Positions 55,501 through 64,000 of a stretch of 64,000 nucleotides of DNA are shown piece after piece (the stretch's first letter is position 1; each line of letters starts with the position of its first letter). The stretch is from Panicum virgatum (Eukaryota; Streptophyta; Magnoliopsida; Poales; Poaceae): assembly GCF_016808335.1 (NCBI RefSeq), contig NC_053140.1:32666586-32730585 (forward strand), written 5' to 3'. A program made the position numbers and the translations under genes. Under the pieces are notes generated by a model. The model was not told the DNA's origin, did not search any database, and was given only the letters and a program-made list of their open reading frames with translations.

Positions 55501-56438
55501 TCTAACTCTCTCTATTCTGTAATCGAATTGTTTAAACCTCAACTACCAAGAACTGCCTCTGTATAATCTTGCAGTGAACACTGGGTCCTAATTGTCATAA
55601 TTCCCGAGAAGAGCCTACTCGTGGTTATGGACTCATTGAGGAGAAATCCAGAACAATACGAAAATCTTCTTAACATGATGAAAAAGTAATTCTACCACTA
55701 CTCCGTCGATGGCCGATAATTTGAATCACTTTGTTACTTGACTATAATTGTTCTAATCATGCACAGGATTTGGAAACAATTCGCTAAAAATCATCCAGGC
55801 AAATTTGACAAGGAATTGAAGATCAAGACAGATTTTGCGGTACACACTTGGATGATTCATTGCACGATTCATTAGTTTTATTATATATTCATGTAAATAC
55901 CTGATAATTTCTTCTCTCTTAAAGTGTATGAGGCAGAAACAAGACACTAATTTATGCGCATACTATGTATGCGAGAACATCCATGGTCTGGTAGGTCCTC
56001 CAAGGGCCTGGACAGATTGGGAGGAGGAAGTAAGTAAAAAACTTGTTAATATTTGAACTCGTATTTTAATTAGTGGAAATTAATTATCGCCTTTTTCCAT
56101 AGGTCGAGGAGATGCGCGATAAACTCATACCGGAGGAAAAGATTATGGCGATTCAAGAACAATTATCCGGATTTATTGTTGAGCAAGTTCTCAATCCAAA
56201 AGGCAAATTCTACTATGATGGACTATCTAATATTGACAATCACAGCAAATATGATAATATATGTGTATATATATATATAATTAAGAACGAATATACCTAT
56301 GTAAATATATATGTGTGTATGTATTATATTTCTATTTATGAGTATGTATGTATTATATATTTAAGCTCTCCAATAATATATATGTGTATATATATGTTTA
56401 TATATGAAAACTATCTAGGACAAATATTATATAAGTAA
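52585..56438 (+). pseudogene. CACTA B second gene: charged/coiled region plus C-terminal Ulp1-like (C48) cysteine protease
   Basis: Exons, all phase-consistent: 52585-52770; 52856-55230 (donor GTAAGT); 55310-55483; 55575-55685; 55767-55839; 55925-56029; 56103 to a stop at 56438 beyond an AT microsatellite. The long exon holds a Transposase-associated-like region (VSWKYGFRDYIESYR, then a coiled coil and Gln-rich stretch), a Pro/Lys-rich linker and HFKPKPEPEKV. The protease begins near 55130 (WINWEEIYQLFHQEDLD). Candidate catalytic residues: His in EHWVLIV (55579-55581), Asp in VVMDSL (55630-55632), Gln at 55934, Cys in NLCAYYVCE (55955-55957). Known Ulp1 enzymes process or remove SUMO-type modifiers; the role here is inferred. 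Three in-frame stops break it (52666 TAA, 54383 TAA, 54938 TAG), each one C-to-T change from a Gln codon. Confidence 0.8.
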
Positions 56439-56559
56439 CTATATATATGTATATATTAGTGGAGATCTTACACACTGAATTCCAATACATAAGTTTAATT
56501 GAAATGTAAAATTATAATCGAAATAGAAAAACAATTGAGAAAAGAGGAACAGAAAAAAT

Positions 56560-56822
56560 GGACCTTTTGTCCCGGTTGGTAACACCAACCGGGACAAAAG
56601 GGTACGCCAGGCACGTGGCGCTGGTAGCACCTTTTGTCCCGGTTGGTGTTACCAACGGGGATAAAAGGGTGCTTTTTGTCCCGATTGCCAGACCCGGGAC
56701 AAAAGGGCACCCCTTTTGTCCCGGCCTGGCGTTTCCGGTTGGGAAACCGGGACAACAGAGGTTTCCCAACCGGGACAACAGAGGTTTCCCAACCAAGACA
56801 AATCAGCGTTTCTGTAGTAGTG
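56560..56822. repeat. Right subterminal repeats of CACTA B
   Basis: At least six TTTTGTCCCGGTTGG-type motifs and complements are present, with the hairpin pair at 56566-56602 clearest. A direct duplication of GAGGTTTCCCAACC(G/A) lies at 56757-56800. Confidence 0.85.
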
Positions 56823-57798
56823 TGTGTGGACCGAATACGAATCTGTTCCCTCTTTGTGGCTGGAAATCATGAGCGCCTTGGTGGCGATTTGATCTCCAGA
56901 TAGAATTCCAAAACAGGTTCCAAGTGGCCCAATACATCACTTTCCCTCTGTATGAATGAATAGTGTGGGATGCTGGAGAAACAAAATTTCCATCTGCAGG
57001 AATGATGATGATGAGGGAGGGAGGGAGAGAACAGAATGATGCCCAGGCTGCACTTTGTGCCTCCCTGCAACTGCCCGATCACATCTTGCGACTTTATTTG
57101 AACCCACACCTAGCTGCGCATGGGCCGGGGCATGGATTCAAAAGGTGACCCTATCAGTTCTTTACTAGCCGCAGTAGTGCTACTACTTACTTTAATTTTG
57201 TCGATCCAAAAAGCAAACTTGCTAGTATTTACTAGTTTAGATGTTTAGTTTTATTCAAAACATTGCTAAGTTGAAGAGAATGATCTTCTAGTTTGAGAGT
57301 GGTGGACCATTGCATGACCAGCTTGTATATTGTTCAATCCTAATGCATGTACCATGAATAATGATTATAGGTAAACTATGCGCCCAACACCTGTCTCAAT
57401 CTCATTGGGCTCAAGGTTATGTGTCCTTTGGGAATGTTCGAGCACACATTCTTGCGCTGTCGGTAATACGCATCGGAATATGATAGTGCCCACTGATCGA
57501 GCTCGAACAACTAAAAGAATGGGAAGAAATGAATATAAGGCATTGCAATCGGACTGGCCGTGGTGGTGTCCTAAAGGTCATCGGGTTCGATCTACTCTTA
57601 GCTTCTTTGTTTTCCATCAACGAGATCTTTTGTCCATCAGATTCCGGTGTCCAGTAGCACTCAGCGTCCAGTGTCAGAAGAATGTAATTACCAATAATAA
57701 GGATGAATGGTTCTGCCGACAGTCAGCAGCACTAATGCATAAACGATTTGCAGCAATGATCCCTTTTTTCTTTAGGAGAGGGTCAAAAAGTAACTCCT
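56823..57798. other. Unassigned segment, no gene seen
   Basis: Continuation of the DNA left of CACTA B. A GGGTTCGATC string at 57587-57596 looks like a lone pol III B box. The plus-strand frame 57378-57857 has no recognisable domain. Confidence 0.4.
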
Positions 57799-58562
57799 TC
57801 CTACAAGAAAGCGAGGTTACTATAGCATTTGACCCGCCCTTAAAAATATGTTTTTAATAGCAAATGACGCCATTACCCGCACTAAAAATAGATGCCATTT
57901 TTAAAAATAGACACCATCATCTACCTCTAAAAAATTTGAATGCAATGAGCGGGTATTAAAAAATTCACATATTCGAATCCCACTAGATCCCCTTCTGCTG
58001 AATATAAGCAGTGCCAGCTCTTTCCACACATAGTTTGTGTACGCTGCCAGCTCGTGTTCCGGTTTTTGTGACGGTTTTCCACTGGTTTCTCTCCCAGTTT
58101 TCTTCCGCTTCACACTAAAATTGCCAGTTCAATCGGTTTTCTCCGGTCTGCTTGCACATCCTATCTTCTAACCGGACCGGCGCCAGTTCCATTCCGATTT
58201 AATCGGTTGGACCGACCGGTCTGGTCCAATCCTAATAACTGGGGCGCCAGGAGCTAGGACAGTAGCACCGAGCGGTCCCGCCAGATTTTTTTATTTTTTA
58301 TTTGATTTTTAAGTATATGGGTCACCACATCGTCCGCCACGCAAATCTATTTTTAGAGGCGGGTAGGGGCTCACCCGTCCCTGAAAATAAATTTTATAGG
58401 GGCGGACAAGGGTGACCCACCACTATAGATGTATTTTTAGAGAGGCTCGCATTAGCCGCTCCTACAAATATCATTTGTAACAACGAAAATTAGGGACGGG
58501 TATCGTGTCCGCCCCTAAAAATATATTTTTACCTTCTCCTAAAAATTATTTTTGTAATAGTG
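57799..58562. mobile_element. Degenerate non-autonomous CACTA remnant
   Basis: The right end TTTTTGTAATAGTG and CCCGCCCCTAAAAATA-type subterminal motifs (58330-58530) are CACTA-like. Similar ACCCGC(C)C(T)TAAAAATA strings occur at 57830-57930. The left terminus, TCCTACAAGAAAG at about 57799, is a guess, and no target duplication could be matched. Confidence 0.5.
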
Positions 58563-60375
58563 CAGATTGATAGACACCAACCTGGTAATAATAATTAAAA
58601 AGTGGCACAGCAGATGTTGGTCTAATAACAAACCTGGAGTAATATCTGGATCAACATATATGGAAAAAGGAGAGCGCCTGGTGGCATCGTGAGTTTGATG
58701 TGGCACGTACGGCTTGAAAGCACTTGCCCACCTAAGCTCACCAGGTAGCTTGAGCTGGATCTCATTGCAGGAGAATGTTCGGGAGAAGAAACGACTAATT
58801 TACCATCTGACATCACAGGGCCAAACGAAATGGCTGGGTAAATTAGTGTAGCCGACACAAATTTGTCCTTCACTGAAGCAGGAGAAAGACAGGCCACAAG
58901 AAAACTTTCCGTTATTTTATTTGTTCTCCCATCATGCAAGACCCTTGTTTTTTTATTGCGCCACGTACGCACTAGAAGAAACAATAATTATTGACTGAAA
59001 GACATAACGAAATTTCCACATGATAACTTAGTCTATTTCTCTATTTCTTCTGAAAATGACATAAAAAAAGAAGAAGTAGCAGCGATAGCGATATGAATAT
59101 TCTTTGAGTGGAATAATTATTGAATAATCATTTGTTGTAAAATGGATGTACTTACGGTGTGAAAGCATCCAATAAAACATAATGTGTAAAATAATGTAGT
59201 GCTTTACAGTTGGGGTTATTTGGATGCATGGCTTCCAAGACTGTGCATCATCTAGCCTGATTTTTGTTGATAAACGAAATAGTGGCACAAATCAACAGTT
59301 TTCAGGGCATAATTGCATAGGCTCGCCATATAATTTCAGATAAAATGAAGACATATAGATCGCATTGGACACAGTCAGATAAACTGAAATCCTAACTCTA
59401 GGGGTGGTAAAGGGCCGTCAAATATGGCCTAGATAATCTAAGTGCTGGCCCTAAAAGGACGGGGATCTAATTCTATACAATTTTGAGCTAAAATATTTAA
59501 GGACCAAGTTGGACTGTGAAGAGATCAATAGGGCCATGGCCCTCAAATGCGAGTTTCAGCACATTTCATAGCCTTGCAAACCATTTTATAAGAGACCACT
59601 AGGGCCATGGCCTTCCAATGCGAGTTTCAGCACATTCCAATTCTTGCTCCAGGAATCTGCAACTAGTGGAATATAAGACTTCAGAAGCTTGTTGATCTGC
59701 ACTAAACTCTCACTGACTTCTTGTGTGACATCTCTCATATGTTTCATAGTCTTAGAAAAATTCGACATTGACTCATTTGTCTGTTTTAGTTTGGCGCTCC
59801 TATTGAACAGCAGGCCTCGATAATGACAGGTCTCAACCATGCATTAATTAAATTTCATAAATATTAAGTAGAGAAGTCTTGAGAACATCCTTCTTTGAAT
59901 AGGGTATCGTGTCATCTTAACCAAAACCAGGCCCAAGAGATCCGAATTAACATGGATCTGATATATTCTCTATCTACTCATAGTTCCCATGCTTTTGTCT
60001 GATTCTACTGAAGTTTCATGCGCTCTTGCACAAGCTAAAATATATGCCATACTAGCAAATGACCAAACCAAATACAGTACTGAGAGTAACAGCACATAAG
60101 AATGAAAAATGTCCTTTATTCAGAGTTGTTCAACCAGTATAATCTACGTGAGTCTTGAATAGTGTACATGTCCATTCGACAACTAGGACGAAGATGTTAG
60201 AGCTTTATATTTACTCCATGGATTACAATGGAATCAAGAGAGAGGGAGCTATTTTCAGTTAAGAGTTATTCCAATTAATACTAAGCACTCCAGTAGTCCT
60301 GCCAAAGAGACCTATATATAGCTACCTATTAGGCTAGGCGTGTTTCCTCTGTTGAAAGTAATTCTTCTAGGAGAC
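58563..60375. other. AT-rich segment with two unrecognised minus-strand frames
   Basis: A 120-codon minus frame (58984-58622) and an 84-codon one (59840-59586) are present but match no family I know. A 38-base duplication AGGGCCATGGCC...GCGAGTTTCAGCACATT occurs at 59529 and 59601. Nothing else is recognised. Confidence 0.35.
59586..59840 (-). CDS. Short hypothetical frame, possibly an exon
   Basis: Eighty-four codons start MVETCHYRGLLFNRS. The middle is predicted by eye to be helical and charged (NFSKTMKHMRDVTQEVSES), which is why I mention it. No splice partner, promoter or known domain supports it, and chance is a fair explanation. Confidence 0.2.
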   Translation of the reverse strand: MVETCHYRGLLFNRSAKLKQTNESMSNFSKTMKHMRDVTQEVSESLVQINKLLKSYIPLVADSWSKNWNVLKLALEGHGPSGLL

Positions 60376-60378
60376 TAA

Positions 60379-60722
60379 GGTGTTGTTTGTTTCCGGCAGT
60401 TTTTTTAACCCCTATCACATTAAAAGGAATCTTACCATTTAGGAGTATGAAATAAAATCTGTTTATAATTTTGTTTGACAGATGGGTGCTAATTCGCGAA
60501 ATGAATCTAATGAGCCTAATTAATCCATAATTTGTTACAGTAATGCTACAGTAACCTTTTGTTAATTATGGATTAATATACCTCATTAGATTTGTCTCGC
60601 AGTTTGGCTCCAGGATTCTGCAATTAGTTTTATAATTAGAATTTATTTAATACTTCTAAATGCTAAGATTCTTTTTTTATGTGATATGGTCTAAAACTTA
60701 GCCCCTGGAACCAAACAACCCC
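60379..60722. mobile_element. Tourist-like MITE, 344 bp
   Basis: Ends GGTGTTGTTTGTTTCC and, reversed, GGGGTTGTTTGGTTCC match in 14 of 16 bases and are flanked by TAA (60376-60378 and 60723-60725). An internal palindrome is built on GAATCTAATGAGCCTAATTA and its complement around 60503-60600. No coding capacity. Confidence 0.85.
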
Positions 60723-60725
60723 TAA

Positions 60726-61820
60726 TACCTACATGCTCGGGAGATGATAAAGTTCAGTTGACCTGTCTTCCTATGATCGGAATTTGTAACAATATGTCAT
60801 CATGCTGTTGAGGCAAGAAAAGAATTGCTTGCTGCCACATGAATATACTTGGCCCAGCAGTGGAAACCAACATTTGTGTGCTACCTAGCTAGACCATTAC
60901 GTGTGAGTGGGTGAAGAACTGTAAAACAAACATATATTATCTTGCAATTTTACAAAAGAACAAGTGACCTCTGAACTTCTGATGCTAGATTGTCCTTCTC
61001 TTGGGTGTTAAAAGACATGTCAAATAAACATGTGTTTTTGCCTAGAAAATATAGTGCAAACTGTAAGGCCTTATCAAAACTTCATCTATAAGTGTGCCTA
61101 CCTTTAGGTGTGTTTTACCTATCCTGGTTCTTGAAAGGTCATAATTTAATTGGTAATAAACATGTATTTTGATGTTGATTTCCACATGCAACTTTCCCTT
61201 TCTTTTTTAACTTATCAAAAAAAAATATTTAGTATGATGTGCATAATGAGTTTCAAAATTAGGTATATGCCGCTGATATTGGTGCTTGAGGGGCTAAAAT
61301 AGATGCTGGACCAATTATGTTCACAGGCACAGCAACTAGTGAAAAAATATGCTAAAGCAATTTTGGTGCTCATCACCAACATTAAAGTGTATCTTTTGGA
61401 ATATTTGCAAAGATGAAAAAGCTCATGCAACAAACCATTGAATTCTTTTTCTTCTTCTGATGTCTACAATATGACTCATATATTTTTAAAAGATTCACGC
61501 CATGCATCAAGCTTTCTGAATATTCAGAGCTCAATTCATGTTAAATGGTACCCTCGCATATATGTCCTGGGAAGAATATAGGCACTCACATTTTCCCGAA
61601 ATGTAACAGAAAACTGGCTTGATTATTTCTATGGGTGCAACCCAGAAAACTCAAACGCTATATTTTGCATAATAACCTACTACAATTTACCCTTTCATAA
61701 TTCAATAAGTATTTAAGCAACTTGGTAGCATGTCCTTACGTTTTCTCAAAAATTGTTAGTTTCTTAAAGGAGTCTTCTTTGTTGAATAACGACTACAGAG
61801 AAATTTACAATGGCTGCGTA
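60726..61820. other. AT-rich intergenic DNA, no gene seen
   Basis: No long coding frame, repeat pair or RNA gene was recognised. Confidence 0.5.
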
Positions 61821-62258
61821 CACTACTAGAAAACGGACCGGCCAAAGGTAGCTACTGTTGCAACCGGTACTGATGCGTTTGACTTTTAGTTATTTTTTAA
61901 TATTCTTTGAACTCGAACATGACCAATGGATGTATAGTACCGTAGAGCTCAGGTACGAGTAGCAATTCCGAAAGAATAAACAAATTAAATAAAATTGGAT
62001 TCGGCAAAAATGATGAAACCATTTTGATATCGGTTGGAAAGACCAACCAGTACCAAAGGGGTTTCCCGCTTACCCAAGCGATCGGCCCCTTTGGTATATC
62101 GATTAGTCTTTCCAACCGTTACCTAAGGTAGTCCCGAGCACCAAGTAAAATACCAGGTGTCCTAGATTGACCACAAGGGCCTCGATTTCGGGGTACCCGG
62201 TTGTAAAATCAGTGCACAAGGACCTTTCCAACCGGTTCCATGGCCCTTTCTAGTAGTG
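61821..62258. mobile_element. CACTA-like MITE, 438 bp
   Basis: Ends CACTACTAGAAAA and, reversed, CACTACTAGAAAG form a near-perfect inverted repeat. Flanking triplets are GTA and ATA, an imperfect duplication. Interior GGTTGGAAAGACCAACC-type palindromes are subterminal-like. No coding capacity. Confidence 0.85.
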
Positions 62259-62261
62259 ATA

Positions 62262-63807
62262 ACGCATACATAAATAAAAAAAGAGAATATATATTTACTT
62301 CTTGAAATACGTGCTGTTATAAATACTGCACGGAGAGATACCTAAACCTCCTTAATGTTAGCCAGAATGGGGAAACATTGTGGTCAGTATGTTAAAGGCC
62401 ATATAACTTGGTTCTGATGACATCTTTCCCCTTCAATATCTTTTATTTCAGAACATATCTTGCAAGAAGCTGCAAAACAAAAATTTTACAAGCTTTAAAA
62501 TTCAATGGCAATTGCTTGGGTACAAGCTAATAACTGAAGTTTGAAGTATGACAAAAACCTATTTTAACCTTAACACAGAAGGGGTCTTCAAATTGTGTTA
62601 AAATAGTCCACGTCAAATGAAAAACAAGATTCAACTTTGTACATGAAGAAATAATGGCACAGCATACATGTTTTACTGGTCTGCATTATGTTTGAGTAAC
62701 ATGCACCGCCTGTCATCGAACTTGTTAAACGTATCATCCTGGTCCCTAACATTTCAAATGCAATTTCAGATCTGTACACTTGCTATTCATAGCACTTGTG
62801 GTCCAAATCATAGTTGCTTCAGGTAAATCGAAAGTTATATAATTTATTCAATTTAAAATTATATACAAAGTATAATCACTCAAAAATAATTCATAAATAA
62901 TACTTGTACAAATATATCAAATACAAAATATGTGTATAAAAAATTTGTAAAACAAGAAACCCATATGACCATTTTTTCTAAAAAAGAATAAATCAGAATA
63001 TCAAATTTTGGAGGAAATATTGGAAAAAAACATTTGGCTTAAATTTTTGACAAAAGTTTGGAGAAAAATAGAAAATATATGAGTTGATGAGTAGAAAATT
63101 TTAAAAATATAATTTGGACCCACATGTAATAAGCTCCACATAAGTTGAAACACTTCCACTCTATAACTTAAAAATAATAATTTGGACTTCACGTGATACC
63201 ATTAGCAATTTGATATCCTGACTGTGCATTTGTACCAAGTTCGAAGACCGACGGTGCATCTTGCTCTCTCTTCTTGAATGGTTATCATTATCACCACTCT
63301 TCTAATCGCGCATGGCTTTATACGAGAAAAAGAAGATCAGTACCACAGTTGAAAGAGTGCCACATTCAAAATATTGGTTCTGCTGCACACGGCATGTCCA
63401 GTTTATGCCAAGGCATTTCTTTTCCTTTTCCTTTTTTTCTGCCTTTAGACGTCCCTTTGCCTTTACCAGATTAATAAATCTACTACACACAAAGCAGATG
63501 CTGATAGAATAACTTGCCCACCGGGGAACAAGGGGTTTTGGTAGGTACCTCTCTACTGGTCTGGTCGCTGAAGCATACGATGGTGTGGCCAGAATAACAG
63601 CTATACCTAGGCCAGTCGCGTGTCTACACCTGCATACGCTCAACGAATTGTATTGCCACGCCCCACTAGGGGATCAAAAGCTGCAAAAGCCAAAGAAGCT
63701 TCATGGAGATAGCTACAGATATACTTGTCCCACGAAATATTTTTTTGCCCCAAGAATAAGCTCACATGTTGCTCTGTTAAGGCAGCTGGATAGCAATGTT
63801 AGCGGCT
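62262..63807. other. AT-rich upstream region of the right-edge gene
   Basis: No transposon termini were recognised. ATAATTTGGAC(C/T) occurs at about 63107-63117 and again at 63177-63187. The region from 63300 is less AT-rich and probably includes promoter sequence. Confidence 0.4.
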
Positions 63808-63815
63808 TATATAAA
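63808..63815 (+). promoter_or_regulatory. TATA box of the right-edge gene
   Basis: TATATAAA lies 141 bases upstream of the ATG at 63956. Transcription would be expected to begin about 25-35 bases downstream, near 63840. Confidence 0.7.
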
Positions 63816-63850
63816 CCCAGCACCTCCTGCCCTACGCCTCATCAGCATCA

Positions 63851-63886
63851 ATGCAGCAAAGCACAGAGGCACCCAGCGAGCAGTAA
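63851..63886 (+). other. Upstream open reading frame of 11 codons in the 5' leader
   Basis: ATG at 63851 starts MQQSTEAPSEQ and ends at TAA 63884-63886, between the TATA box and the main start codon. Whether it is translated or regulates the main frame is unknown. Confidence 0.4.
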
Positions 63887-63955
63887 TTACTGCTGCAGTT
63901 AGTAGTGTTTATTAGCTTTGCTTGGGCGAGGTGCCTGATCGCGAGCTCGATCGAG

Positions 63956-64000
63956 ATGAAGGGTACTGCAATGGCGGCCGCGGCCTTGGTTCCCCTCGCC
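63956..64000 (+). CDS. First 15 codons of a gene running off the right edge
   Basis: ATG at 63956 begins MKGTAMAAAALVPLA and is open to the window end. The context is right for a plant gene: a TATA box at 63808, a plausible leader of about 115 bases, and a purine at -3 (GAGATGA). The residues are hydrophobic and alanine-rich, consistent with the start of a signal or transit peptide, but too few to assign a product. Confidence 0.6.
   Translation, partial: MKGTAMAAAALVPLA

Larger units (their letters stand above)
45852..56822 (+). mobile_element. CACTA transposon B, 11 kb, with TNP2 and Ulp1-like genes
   Basis: The left end CACTATTACAAAAC and right end (reversed) CACTACTACAGAAAC match in 11 of 13 bases. 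The flanking triplets are TAT and TGT, an imperfect duplication. Both subterminal regions contain many TTTGTCCCGGTTGG / CCAACCGGGACAAAA palindromic motifs. Plus-strand genes in order are a short upstream exon (46744-47051), a TNP2 transposase (47274-50621), and a multi-exon gene ending in a Ulp1-type protease (52585-56438). Many in-frame stops show that it is no longer autonomous. Confidence 0.9.

Noticed and set aside
57587..57596. Pol III B-box-like GGGTTCGATC
   Set aside because: No A box at a suitable distance and no foldable tRNA around it.
58622..58984. 120-codon minus-strand frame
   Set aside because: No family resemblance, promoter or clear splice partner; a frame of this length can occur by chance in a 64-kb window.

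Overview
The window is repeat-dominated nuclear DNA from a grass (Poaceae, probably a panicoid). The evidence is the transposon families themselves: Tekay-type and Athila-like Ty3/gypsy elements, PIF/Harbinger, CACTA elements with TNP2-type transposases, a Tourist-like MITE, plus plant intron signals and GC-rich first exons. I see no bacterial, organellar or rRNA genes. Only two non-transposon genes can be supported: an F-box/FBD gene on the minus strand (26399-28152) and the first 45 coding bases of a plus-strand gene at the right edge (from 63956, TATA box at 63808).

Layout. 1-6226: a minus-strand gypsy element (LTR 328-1540, start of gag at 278) is inserted in the integrase region of a plus-strand Tekay-type element whose integrase/chromodomain end (1541-2649) and 3.5-kb 3' LTR (2709-6226) follow. 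6762-24996: a 5.5-kb PIF/Harbinger element (TSD TAA) is split inside its transposase by a 12.7-kb LTR element (10702-23437, TSD ATCTT). That LTR element is itself split by two solo LTRs (15135-16629, TSD CATCC; 18356-19633, TSD GTAGC). It carries gag, protease and an Athila-ORF1-like frame, but I find no reverse transcriptase, RNase H or integrase. 26399-28152: the F-box/FBD gene. 28495-37451: a 9-kb CACTA element (TSD AAG) just upstream of that gene, with TNP2 and Transposase_24-like genes on the minus strand. 38224-44438: a second gag-protease-only LTR element (TSD CAACT), hit by a small CACTA element (39289-40569, TSD TTC). 45852-56822: an 11-kb CACTA element with a decayed TNP2 gene and a second, multi-exon gene ending in a Ulp1/C48-type cysteine protease domain. 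56823-64000: unassigned AT-rich DNA with a degenerate CACTA remnant, a Tourist-like MITE, a 438-bp CACTA-like MITE, and the promoter and start of the right-edge gene.

How the parts relate. The insertions can be ordered from their duplications. PIF is oldest in its stack, the gag-PR element came next, and the two solo LTRs last. In each case where I removed an insertion and one target-site copy, the interrupted reading frame resumed. Most transposon genes are broken by stop codons or single-base frameshifts, so the window reads as an accumulation of decaying elements. The PIF transposase is the exception: apart from the LTR insertion its frame has no stops. The most unusual items are the CACTA-encoded Ulp1-like protease gene and the two structurally distinct gag-protease elements that lack RT and integrase. 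All family calls come from reading motifs by eye; no database search was run.
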